A stretch of 64,000 nt of DNA, taken from contig CM067354.1 in NCBI GenBank assembly GCA_034190875.2, forward strand, positions 7,268,115-7,332,114, in the 5' to 3' direction. This DNA is from Urechis unicinctus (Eukaryota > Annelida > Polychaeta > Xenopneusta > Urechidae). Shown piece after piece: positions 24,236-64,000 of this stretch. The notes under the pieces are model-generated. The model was not told the DNA's origin. It searched no databases and worked only from the letters and a program-made list of their open reading frames with translations. Within the stretch, counting starts at the first letter, position 1. Each line of letters begins with the position of its first letter. The translations under genes and the position numbers were made by a program.

Positions 24236-27200
24236 TTAAATTCATGCTGCATCAATGTTTTTAGTATATGCTATGTTCTTAAATTATTCATTATTATATT
24301 TTTATTCAAAATAAGCAAGAATACATGTTACAGTACTACATAATAAAATCCTACTTCTGCACAGGGGACCCCATCAACCGACAATGCAGCGAGTTGATTC
24401 GGTGGCGGTTCGGGTGACAAATCAAATATCATTCAATCGGGAAATCATGAGCATGTATATAAATCAACTTCTTATATTCCGCCGCAAATATTTCCACACT
24501 AATGTCAAAACCAATATGATCCAGATTAATCTTTTAACATTAAATAAGGGTAGACAAGACGTCTGGTTGTGTCTTAAAAAGGTGTAAATTCAGCCCTACA
24601 AGTCGTATGAGTAAGTATGTATTTTACCGTCCGATCGGGGCTAGGCCTGGGGTAGATACTGATATGCGACTTCGTTTAAACGTTCATAAAAAAAAATATT
24701 GTAGTTAATAAATCTTCGCACAAATTGATTATAAAGCTGTTAATAGTAATTGGTTTTGTTTTTAAGCATTGGCTCTATCAAAAAGTCGTTAAATTTTAGA
24801 AATACAGCGGTATTTATGTGTACATACCATTGCCGATCGATCTTTTACCATTGAGCCACGCGCTTTTGTTTACATTTTAGCTTCCACGAAACCAGGTGGC
24901 GCGCCGGTCGCGAGCTTCACAACTTAAACGTCCGAGTCGGGTATCTTATTATAGCAAGATCTTTGATTAGACGGGATAAGTAAAACTAGCGTATTTTACA
25001 GGTTTAGGCACAGCATGATTGATTGGCTTTTCGAACTATTGAAGTTATTTATTGTTTGGTTGGTCAGTATAATCAGACGGCAATTACCACGTACTGAGTA
25101 TTGACTTCACAAAACCAACACGTGACCACTTAAATCAGCAGAATTTTACGTTTCAATAAATAATAATTTAAGTAATATTATTGATAATAATAAAGAATTT
25201 ATTATTATTTATGACAACAATATATTCATATTTGTCCTACGCTTATAATTTCACTAGAATAATACCTCTAACATGAGCGAAATGAAATATTCATTTGCGT
25301 TAATAGTTTCATCTTACTAAAGGGAGTAAAGCTGCCCATGATGCGGTGACCATGAATTGCATGAATCCATTATTGCTTTTGTCAATAGCTTGATAGCTTG
25401 ATAACATATTATAATTCAACTAGAATGCACTCAGCGTCAGACGCGGCTAAACACGATAAATAAATTAAAGGTTAACATGTGCATGGGCAAATATGAAACT
25501 TCTGCATAAATTGGAGAGAATCTCTGCTGACGCCCGTTTTATATTGGGATTCCAGTGATAGGTAACCATCAATGTTGCCATTAAGTTTGTATGCATATTG
25601 CGCAATGCGGAATGATATTGACGCTACTATTGGTATGTAACTGACATATGCACTCATGAGTGCGCGAGTCGATAAGTTAAGACAAGCCATCGACATTTAT
25701 CTATGTTTTCTCTTCGTGCACCATCAATAAAAAGGAGGATACCAGTGCGTATGGTATTAATGACAGGCCGATCATTGTTGTATAGGAAGATGGAAGAATG
25801 TCCAATAATTAATGCAGGAACTATCATGACGTGGTTATAACTACTTAAAAAGGAGATGCAGCGGCCCAGGTAATAGAAATGATATGATGCTATCAACATA
25901 ACGAAAAGGGGTCATTCGTATGGCGAAAAAGCAACATAGGTGTGTAAATGAATTTTGTTGCAACCATAACAACCGTTAACGTCTATATGTATACATTCCA
26001 CAACTTCTATTTGAGCTATAACCATTGCCAACGTGTATATGTAAGTGTTCAAAGGGAAGCATACCATATTGCAGAGTGACCCCAGATGGCACAAATTACT
26101 GACATGAAAGGTACCACTGAATAATAGACGATAGCAAATAACGAATAGTTAGCAGACACGGTTTATCGTCACCTGAGGCGCCAAATGGAAAAGTACTTAA
26201 ACAATATAATTCAACGCACCCTTCATCAGGAGAAAAGAGGATATTGTGAGGCATTTTTGGTTGACAAGGCGCGGCAAACAATGCCCGAAATCAGGGTGAT
26301 TTATATACCTAAGTCAAGCCTGAAATGATATTAACCTACCCTGATGGCAACACGTGTATATAAGGAAGATAAACCCTATGGTACATTCAACGGAATATCA
26401 TTTCGTCCAGATGATTTAACAAGCCTTGTCACCGGGCGCAGGTGCAACATACGGGTTATTCATAGCCTATTGCTCATCTGTATTGACAGGGAATGAGCTT
26501 TAGATGTAATAGCATCATAAACTGCTAACAGACGCTCTGAAGACGCCGGTACGTTTGCGCAATACATAAAGGCCAGATTCAAGTACATAACGTTATTGAT
26601 GATCAGTAAAACGCAGCGAAATATGTCACACCGAATACAAGACAATATTGGTTGGGATGTGCTTCACTTTGGTTGCTTATTTTCTGCTTACATACGAATA
26701 TAACGCCACTATCTCAATACTGACTAGAGTGAGGCTTGAAGTAAAAACATTAGTTTAAGGTTGACATAATGATGCCAATGAGGCGTGCGGCGACTTGATT
26801 GCAGCATTTAACACCCGTTTGTATGAATGGTGTGTCTGGTCTATTGCAACTAGACTATTTTCAGCTTACTTTGAGATAGGAATGTTACTTTATTATTTTG
26901 GCCCGGCCCAACGCACGGCTAAGTACGCAGACAACTTCTCCCAGAAACCTAGACACATCAGGGTAAGATTCATTGCGAATGTTTCGTAACAATGTGAACG
27001 TAGAATGGCAGCTTATCATATGATTTGAGGTTTGGAGGTTCTCGTCTGCAGCAGTACAATGATCTACATCCATTGATGAAAACCCATGTTATAGGAAGTG
27101 ATTGTTCTTTTGTGCGAACGATAAAAGTTTTATCTAAAAGGGCCAATTAAAATCACGTTGCATACTTCTATCTAGTTATTGGTCGATTCATTAGCGCGAT

Positions 27201-29089
27201 ACCTCTAAATAACTAATCGATGTGAGTTCAACCAGTACTCGACTTGAGAGTCCCCATTTTATCTTAATACTAGAACGTTATGATCGACAAGGAGAACACT
27301 AACTGATCATTGATCTGTGGTTTATGTTACCGGCAAGAACCAGACTATGGACAAAATATTAAGGGCTCGCAAAAGCGATCCATTGCAGCAACATTCCTCA
27401 CAGTACACAATACACACAGGACACCGTTAAAGGTGCGAGGCAACAGACGCTGAAAATGGCAATTTCTTGTAATGGAGAAAACGGCTACGTCAAGCAAAAC
27501 TTGCTTGTACCTACAACTAATGCGTCATAACGTTCAGCTTGTATCGTCTGCGGCTTTGGTAAATGAGCAAATACACTTGAAACAAATGACACTGCGTTAT
27601 GCTCCGATCGCCACGTATTAATGATGGTCGTCTGGTGTTAATGCTCAGCTATTGGAATTGTTATGTCCAATAACCACGCTGAACTAGTTAAGAACCGCAT
27701 GTCATTTCGTCCAGCGTTAATTCCAATCCCAGCAGCATGTTCCAGGCTACCTGCAACTGCACACTCAGCATTCTAATTTCATATTCTCGTGTGATATTAA
27801 TAAACCATCATCATTTCACGAACAAAGTAGAATTAACTCATTGTTCAATTCCTCTTATATATCACATCGCTAATGTGAAACAACCTTGTATGTTTCACCT
27901 TCTATATGAGTGCATTTGCCTCTTGCCCGTGATTTACCGTCGTGACCACTCCGCCTCACAGGCAGTAAAAACAGGCATCAGCATTCTGATGCCATGAATA
28001 AGGTCCCATCAATGCTCCGTTAATGTCAGCGCTGACGGGAGACTATTGTGAGGTTAACTGCTTTCCGACAATCGATTAATGGCGGTCTGGCTGCGTCATA
28101 ACACATCGGGCTTAATCCGTGAATGCACAGCAGTCTATTATAGACGCTTGTGGTTTACTGGTGAATGGTGTGCGGATTATACAATGAATTTTACGGTACG
28201 GTACTTTCTTAATTAACAGCCACAAGTAGTTTATTCCTGACCATATCCTACTAAGATGCAAAATACACAATTAGGGCCGTATTAATTTATTAGCATACAT
28301 TTCTAGACATCATAAACATGCTATAAACTCTGATTATAAATATTTATGAGAAATAAATGTTAATGCTAGTATGTTGTAATAGAATCAAATGGATACTATC
28401 TATTTGTGTGATAAGTCTAAACGACAGAATGATCCAGATGATCCGTGCGACAACTCTGTAAGCGCGTAATGTACTATGATCACTTGTATGACTGGGATTA
28501 CCAACAAGTTGAAACCAGAGGGCGTTGACGTTGTGACGCCATAGAATTAAGCCCACACTCTGTGAAAGGCGAAGAAATTAACCACTCCTCCAACAAGATA
28601 GATTAAGTAATTCACAAAATATAACTTCAGGCTACAAAATGATTTGGTCAACGCAACCATGATTCAATTCTGCTGGTGCGAATTTCTTTTGTGGAAAATT
28701 TTGGATATCTGTTGCTTTCAATATAACTGGACGCATTCTGTTTATCAAGTAAAACATGGGCAATGTATTGCAGAGGAATTTGATACACTATTGCATTTCG
28801 GTTTAGAAATTAAGCAATTTGAGTACGCTTATATTACATAAAAGATGTTATATAGACTGTGCTTGTTTTGTTTAATTTCACGGTTGCTTTATTTGGCCTC
28901 GTAGGGGCCGTTAATAATAACAGGTACATGAGGACTGGGATGAGAACAAAACAAATTCTATTAATGCGTTATGATATGTACAAATACTGGCTTAGTTTTC
29001 GTTATGATGCAAGCCGCTATAATAACACACAAGTGCTGTGGCTAAATTAGCCTTGTGCATGGAAGGGAAACTAAATGTTAGCAAGTGCC

Positions 29090-30830
29090 GTTGGCCGAAT
29101 AGGAGACACAAGTCAGTAGCACAGGATGGGCGGACATGAGATGCTAGTATACTGCCCGAGCGGACACGAGGTGCTAGTATACTGCCCAGGCGACATGAGG
29201 TACTAGTATACTGCCCGGGCGGACATGAGGTGCTAGTATACTACCCAGGCGGACATGAGGTGCTAGAATACTGCCTAGGCGGACATGGGACACTAGTATA
29301 CTGCCCGGGCGGACTTGAGGTGCTAGTATGCTGCCTGGGCAGACATGAGATGCTAGTATGCTGCCCGGGCGGACATGAGGTGCTAGTATGCTGCCTGGGT
29401 GGACATGAGATACTAGTGTACTGCCTGTGCAGACATGGGATACTAGTATCCTGCCTGGGCGGACATGAGGTGCTAGTATACTGCCCGGGCGGATATGAGG
29501 TGCTAGTATACTGCCCGGGCAGACATAGGATACTAGTATCCTGCCTGGGCGGACATGAGGTGCTAGTATACTGCCTAGGCGGACATGGGATACTAGTATA
29601 CTGCCCGGGCAGACTTGAGGTGCTAGTATGCTGCCAGGGCGGACATGAGGTGCTAGTATACTGCCCGGGCGGACAGGGATACTAGTATCCTGCCTGGGCG
29701 GACACGAGGTGCTAGTATGCGGCCTAGGCGGACATGGGATACTAGAATACTGCCCGGGCGGACATGAGGTGCTAGTATACTGCCCAGGCGGACATGAGGT
29801 GCTAGTATACTGCCTAGGCGGACATGGGATACTAGTATACTGCCCGCGCGGACATGAGGTGCTAGTATACTGCCCAGGCGGACATGAGGTGCTAGTATAC
29901 TGCCTAGGCGGACATGGGATACTAGTATAATGCCCGGGCGGACTTGAGGTGCAAGTATGCTGCCTGGGCGGACATGAGATACTAGTATAATGCCCGGGCG
30001 GACACGAGGTGCTAGTATGCTGCCTGGGCGGACACGAGGTGCTAGTATACTGCCTGGGCTGACATGAGGTGCTAGTATACTGCCCGGGCGGACATGAGGT
30101 GCTAGTATGCTGGCTGGACGGACACGAGGTGCTAGTATACTGCCCGGGCGGACATGAGGTGCTAGTATACTGCCCAGACGGTCATGAGGTGCTAGTATGC
30201 TGCCCGGGCGGACATGAGGTGCTAGTATACTGCCCAGGCGGACTTGAGGTGCTAGTATACTGCCCAGACGGTCATGAGGTGCTAGTATGCTGCCCGGGCG
30301 GACATGAGGTGCTAGTATACTGCCCAGGCGGACATGAGGTGCTAGTATACTGCCCGGGCGGACATGAGGTGCTAGTATACTGCCCAGACGGTCATGAGGT
30401 GCTAGTATGCTGCCCGGGCGGACATGAGGTGCTAGTATACTGCCCAGGCGGACATGAGGTGTTAGTATGCGGTCTTGGCGGACATGAGATACTAGTATCC
30501 TGCCTGGGCAGACATGAGGTGCTAGTATACTGCCTAGGCGGACATGGGATACTAGTATACTGCCCGGGCGGACTTGAGGTGCTAGTATGCTGCCTGGGCA
30601 GACATGAGATGCTAGTATACTGCCCGGGTGGACACGAGGACTGCCCGGGCGGACATGAGGTGCTAGTATGCGGCGTGGGCGGACACGAGGTGCTAGTATA
30701 CTGCCCGGGCGGACATGGGATACTAGTATACTGCCCGGGCGTCACGATGTGCCATGTGCTGCCTGGGCGGACACGGGATGCCAGAATACTGCCTGAGCGG
30801 ACAGGAGATTTATTCCATGGCGTGTGTGCA
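29090..30830 (+). repeat. 30-bp minisatellite array, copy 4 (largest)
   Basis: About 57 head-to-tail copies of a 30-bp unit. Most units contain two adjacent perfect 8-bp palindromes, AGTATACT and GCCCGGGC, and variants of 'ggacatgaggtgctagtat'. Higher-order patterns exist: variants alternate in runs, for example 'gggatactagtat' units every two to four positions, and a three-unit block containing 'gcccagacggtcatgag' recurs at about 30,170, 30,260 and 30,380. Frames open for up to 308 codons on the plus strand and 223 on the minus strand result from the period being divisible by 3. They contain only VLVYCPGGHE-type repeats and are not supported as genes. Confidence 0.95.
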
Positions 30831-31003
30831 AGGGATTGGCACGTGATGTGCTTGGCTCTGTGGGGAAACGAGAGTTTAGTTTGTGGCTTGTGTGGAGTTG
30901 GGAGACACGAGAAGGTAATATATGGCGTGTGTGACCTGGGGCACGATGGGTTACTGTCTGGCGAGTGTGACGTGGGGTCGGGGGCGGGGGCATGAGAGAC
31001 AGC

Positions 31004-32440
31004 AGATCGGGAGGACCGCCCAACTCTCGGAAGGACCGCCCAACTCTCGGGAGGACCGCTCAACTCTCTTCTAATTGTCGTTCGTTAAGATTCATATATT
31101 CACATGATTATGGCTCACACAGAGACATCGCCAAGTCTCTAACGCACATTAGCTCCTCGTTATCTTCAGGGGAGAAAACGAGGTCAACTTGATAAGCTGA
31201 CCTTTTATTGGACAGGCAACCGTTGAGTGCTGGGAGTCACCTTTATAACAAGCGTAAACGTAAATCTAGTGATTCCGTTGACATGACGTCAGCATGATGT
31301 GTGAGGTGTTAGGTGTGGAACAGACCCTCCGTGTCATATGCCTACGTGACAAGCCATGGCCCATCTTTTGGATGCATTTTTTGCAGATTCCCAGTAATTT
31401 TCCTTTTGTTTCCGTTTTTTATCCAGATCCTATAATGCCTAGAGTCTGATACGTTTGGGGCATTGGGCAAACAAACAAACTCATTGATAAATGATCGGCG
31501 CCTTGAACACAACTACCGTAGTTTGATTGCACAAATATCCATATGAGTAGCTTTCAGATCGAATAACTCGTTTTCTGCTTCGGTGGTCTATATTCGTCTT
31601 CCATGTGCCATATGTCTGTCACCTATTATCGCGTCGCGTCACAACAAGGCATTACAAAGACCCCCGCAAACAGGTAACGTCGCCGAGTGGACTTTATAAA
31701 TATCACAAACAACGAACAGTCTTTATGACGATCCCCTTTTTGTCACACATTCAAGCAATTTTATTATCATAGACATTGGACGGAGCTCCGGCAAATCGCA
31801 AAGAATCCTGAATTGATAATCCAAACAATGAGAGGGGTCGCCTCGGGTCGTCTGTTAGAGGTATGGTGGATACTATTGTGCCGCGTAAACGCAGTTGTCA
31901 TTCGATTACATGAAGACCGGGTTCTACTGTGGCACCTGAGCCCCCACCCCTCTTCTTCCCATTCGCCGAGGCAGGCCAACTCGAACATCGAAAGTTAGTA
32001 ATCAGAGGCGAATTGAACGTCTGGATGGGAGTTCAGCATTCAATCTGTGAAAAAAATATTTGATCGATAAATGTCACAGAATTCCTCTTAACAAAGCACC
32101 CCGAAGCACCTGCACACAGTACCCTACAGAAAAAAACGATTGAAGATAATTTGATTTGAATATTATTGCATTATAGCAACAACTAAACGCACCCCCCCCA
32201 CCCCGCCCCACGACACCCACCCCCACATTGCTGTCATTTGGGTTGATTAGTTTAACATGTAAAAATGATTGAGTTCTTTATCAAGACACGTGCTTCCTAC
32301 AAATCTACTTAGTGCAAACACTTCAGCTAAATCATTCTTTCAACACATCAATCAATTATAGGTCAACTCATCAAAAACCACATTTCCTCTTCCGGCTTCA
32401 GATTATTGCTGCGGGGCGGAAACATGGGCGGACCATTTGG
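31004..32440. other. Intergenic region upstream of the GH10-like gene
   Basis: This is sequence unrelated to the macro-repeats. It begins with three copies of a 20-bp unit containing GGACCGCCCAACTCTCGG (31,014-31,069). A perfect CRE palindrome TGACGTCA lies at 31,284-31,291, and a C-rich tract at about 32,189-32,225. Open frames here are short (at most 73 codons) and overlap on both strands with no recognisable domain. No gene is supported. Confidence 0.7.
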
Positions 32441-32475
32441 TGACGTCACCGAGGACAATTTCGGGAACTATAAAG
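32441..32475 (+). promoter_or_regulatory. Core promoter: CRE plus TATA box
   Basis: A perfect CRE palindrome TGACGTCA (32,441-32,448) lies 20 bp upstream of a TATAAAG box (32,469-32,475). An initiator-like TCTTCACTC around 32,507 and a purine at about 32,500 lie 30-40 bp downstream of the TATA box, the normal distance for a start site. A spliced non-coding exon follows directly. The arrangement suggests a focused, cAMP/CREB-responsive promoter. The response is an inference from the motif. Confidence 0.65.
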
Positions 32476-32499
32476 GTTGTTGGATGACGACAAGAACTC

Positions 32500-32609
32500 T
32501 GTCTTCACTCGTGCGCGTCCCGTCTCGCCAGAGCCAGTTTAGCTAGTGGGTCACAAGAGCTTTGCAAACGCGGCTGATAATTGACAAATATTTGACATAT
32601 ATATTCAAG
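32500..32609 (+). other. Non-coding exon 1 (5' UTR)
   Basis: The start is estimated from the TATA box. The end is a strong donor, CAAG|GTAAGT, with GT at 32,610-32,611. The stretch has no ATG-led frame that joins the coding sequence. The next exon begins after an acceptor at 34,736-34,737 and contains the start codon at 34,762, so the 5' UTR is split between the two exons. Confidence 0.6.
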
Positions 32610-34737
32610 GTAAGTGTTGGTATATTGTCTATGTTTATTTTTTATTTTTTTCGTAGTCAGGAATACGCAGCAAATTTGGATTTAGAAGTGGGTAACGTTC
32701 CTGTCATTTTGATCTAGCTATTTATCTTTGATCCAAAGATTATTGTTTAGATCCATAACAGGCGTTTCTTCTTAATACAGTAACCTCGCAATAACATATA
32801 TGCATCTGCTTCCTGAAAACATCAAAGCAAGTTTATAATGGACAAAAAAGATACAATTAAGTGACCGCTATCGACAGGTGTCCGCTATGAGTAGCTGCAC
32901 ACTTAGGCCGTTGTCTGCCAGGGTCTGGTGTCAGCCACCAGAAGTTGCATCTCTCATTTAGTACAACAAACCGTTCAGACAGTTCTCTAACGAAATAATC
33001 GGTCGTTAAAATATGCAAAAAACTACATTCCAACTTGCTCTTGTCATGTTTGGTTAAAAGAGAGGGGAGGCCTTCCTGTTGTGCTGTGCGGTAACAGTAG
33101 CTTAATACATGACTTGCGTGAGATTAGTCAGACTCAAACAAGTACTAGAACGGTCAGTGATTAACTCAAAAACGGCGCGTCGTCAGCTTATAGATGTACA
33201 GTTTTATTTCCAGAAATAGCCCGTTTATTTGGGCCCCTGTGTATTGGAGGCGGCAGTTCGCGCTTAACAACCCAACAAAGGTCACTCATCGGGGACTAAG
33301 TATTGTGATCAGATAACATCAAAGGTTAAAGTTGAAGCAAGCGAGGTAAACATATATTCCGCGACCTACTTTAATCTAGAGGCGGCCTTTAGTTTCGATG
33401 GCGTTGATATATGATGCGTAAGAGTCGATCTCACAGCCTGTACTTCCTCGGGACAAGAACCAATAACCCGGCAAGTTTCGAGACCAACATCGCCAGTCAT
33501 GCAGCTCCCATGGCACCCCAGGGGATACGACCACCTCTATCCGAGTCTACTTCAATAGACAAATTACCTCCATTAATACGACGTGACAATTAGTCATTAA
33601 ACCGTCTATTTTATAGCTCATTATATAATCGATGACGTCATCATTCCTTGTGTGGATTGCTTCTTCGATACTCTCAGGATCCAGCCTGGCGATTACGCCG
33701 TCATCCTCGAAATCCCCATCAATTTTACAGGCTCATTATATAATCGATGACGTCCCCATCAATTCCTGGCTGTAACGCCGTCATCTTTGACACATCCCCA
33801 TCAATCCACTGGCTGTTACGCCGTCATCCTCGACACATCCCCATCAATCCACAGGCTGTTACGCCGTCATCCTCGACACATCCCCATCAATACACTGGCT
33901 GTAACGCCGTCATCTTTGACACATCTCCATCAATCCACTGGCTGTTACGCCGTCATCCTCGACACATCCCCATCAATCCACTGGCTATTCAGTGACACTC
34001 TCACCTTCTATCCTTTCAGTATATATACATATTTTAGCCAAAACGATTGACTTACAATTATCATAACGTTATTGGTAGATACTATTCGTTGTTGGAATAA
34101 ATTCCCTATTACTACTGTACGTTTCCACATCTCTCGCCAGTCATGGGCTCTGCCTTCATCTCCCCAGCCTTAAGTCGCCTCATGCTGATGGATGTTACGA
34201 TCTATTCAGTCCGACCAACAAAAGATCCCCACCAACTCATGTAACTCGTCCTATTTAATGATATCTCATTGAAGTCGTTTTTCGGAAGTGAGATTTGCGC
34301 CTCCACAGGCTTCTGTTATTGTTAACCTGCCTGCATTTTCCCACGGTAACCCGTCTTGCCGGGGTCGCTTATGAATAGGACCGCGTCGCTCGTCACTCAA
34401 TGACTGATAGCGATGGGCGGTCTATGGGCCTTCACTGTTTACGACTTATTAAGCTGTCCCTCTCGTCTTAGTTGTCAAATCATATTGAATTAATGACATT
34501 TCTTCCAACAGGGAAATGATATGGATACAGCTGGTGGGTAACAACAGCGAGTATTGCTGGGAGGATGGCAGGGTATTGTTTGTAGCACATTGATGGACCG
34601 CCATCCCCCAGAATAGCATTAATCATAGTACTTGACATTAATGAAATGATGAAGAAATGTTACATTATATTTTACCATGAGGAAACACATTTTGCTAATG
34701 ATTTGGTCGTAATGTTAATGGGGTTCTGCTGTGGCAG
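32610..34737 (+). other. Intron 1
   Basis: First intron of the GH10-like gene, about 2.1 kb, from GTAAGT at 32,610 to the acceptor ...TGTGGCAG ending at 34,737. It contains a 43-bp tandem repeat (33,683-33,990). Two copies of a block around 'ataatcgatgacgtc' lie at about 33,625 and 33,740. Nothing else in it is recognised. Confidence 0.65.
33683..33990 (+). repeat. 43-bp minisatellite in intron 1
   Basis: About seven copies, the first degenerate, of a unit built around 'acatccccatcaatccact' and 'ggctgttacgccgtcatcc'. Confidence 0.9.
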
Positions 34738-34761
34738 TGTTCTCGGAGCGAGCTAGGTGAG

Positions 34762-64000
<29,239 letters not shown>

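Larger units (their letters stand above)
22857..24965 (+). mobile_element. DNA transposon with terminal inverted repeats (P/THAP9-like, decayed)
   Basis: The outermost 30 bp at each end (22,857-22,886 and 24,936-24,965) form a nearly perfect inverted repeat that begins CAAAGATCTTG and contains TATAATAAGATACCCGAC. A weaker inverted match ('gtggaagct' region) extends it to roughly 100 bp or more on each side. The ends are flanked by ATTACAC (22,850-22,856) and ATTAGAC (24,966-24,972), which fits a 7-8-bp target duplication with one change. Macro-repeat copies 1-3 have uninterrupted sequence across this point, so the insertion is clear. Inside are a P-like transposase remnant, a LINE fragment and two microsatellites. 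The superfamily rests on short protein matches and is less certain than the element itself. Confidence 0.8.
21642..31003. repeat. Macro-repeat copy 4 (interrupted by a transposon)
   Basis: The fourth copy begins with the same block as base 1. It is split by a DNA transposon at 22,857-24,965; removing that leaves about 7.25 kb. Landmarks after the insertion match copies 1 and 2: TTGGTTGGTCAGT (about 25,057), the 'gccttgtcaccgggc' block (about 26,423) and 'cacgctgaactagtta' (about 27,676). It ends with the largest 30-bp minisatellite. Similarity to the other copies stops at about 31,003, just after the 'catgagagacag' edge shared with copies 2 and 3. The right side of the macro-repeat array therefore ends there, about 1.4 kb before the promoter of the GH10-like gene. 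Confidence 0.8.

Noticed and set aside
29090-30830. CRISPR array
   Set aside because: The tandem units are adjacent with no unique spacers, in a eukaryotic genome; it is a minisatellite.
29230-31063. Long open frames (up to 308 codons plus, 223 codons minus) rich in VLVYCPGGHE-type repeats
   Set aside because: They lie wholly in the 30-bp minisatellite. The period is a multiple of 3, frames are open on both strands, and there is no non-repeat domain or splice context.

Overview
The window is animal genomic DNA. It has long spliced genes with GT-AG introns, AT-rich intergenic sequence, many micro- and minisatellites, and decayed transposons. The one gene I can support joins CBM4/9-like carbohydrate-binding domains to GH10 (xylanase-family) domains. 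Among animals this pairing is best known from molluscs and some other invertebrates, so a mollusc or related lophotrochozoan is the best guess, but the species cannot be read from the sequence.

Bases 1 to about 31,003 contain no gene that I can support. They are built from four diverged tandem copies of one macro-repeat, starting near 1, 7,331, 16,161 and 21,642. Copies 2, 3 and 4 each carry an array of a 30-bp minisatellite (about 12.5-13.3, 20.2-20.7 and 29.1-30.8 kb). Copy 3 has a 1.9-kb segment replaced by about 1.6 kb of unrelated sequence with a GAT microsatellite. Copy 4 is interrupted at 22,857-24,965 by a terminal-inverted-repeat DNA transposon. That element carries a broken P/THAP9-like transposase remnant, a broken LINE reverse transcriptase fragment, and TA and GA microsatellites.

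From about 32.4 kb to the right edge lies a single plus-strand gene that runs off the window. A CRE (32,441) and a TATA box (32,469) precede a non-coding first exon (to 32,609). The start codon is at 34,762 and is followed by a signal peptide. The coding sequence is then assembled from a 12-exon module repeated in tandem: CBM4/9-like domain, GH10-like barrel, and a short C-terminal beta-rich segment. Four modules are complete (34.8-42.9, 43.5-51.2, 51.4-56.3 and 56.5-62.2 kb). A fifth begins at 62,518 and is cut by the window end. I read 51 coding exons (the last one partial) in one continuous frame, giving at least 2,314 residues. Most exon lengths and all intron phases repeat exactly from module to module.

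The main discovery is that none of the four complete GH10 domains keeps both catalytic glutamates. The acid/base and nucleophile pairs are E/Q, N/E, D/G and G/Q in modules 1 to 4, and other active-site residues are also lost. The gene therefore appears to encode a large secreted chain of pseudo-xylanase and carbohydrate-binding modules rather than a working xylanase. Its introns are full of minisatellites with different periods. In at least two introns the repeated unit copies the end of the preceding exon together with its splice donor.
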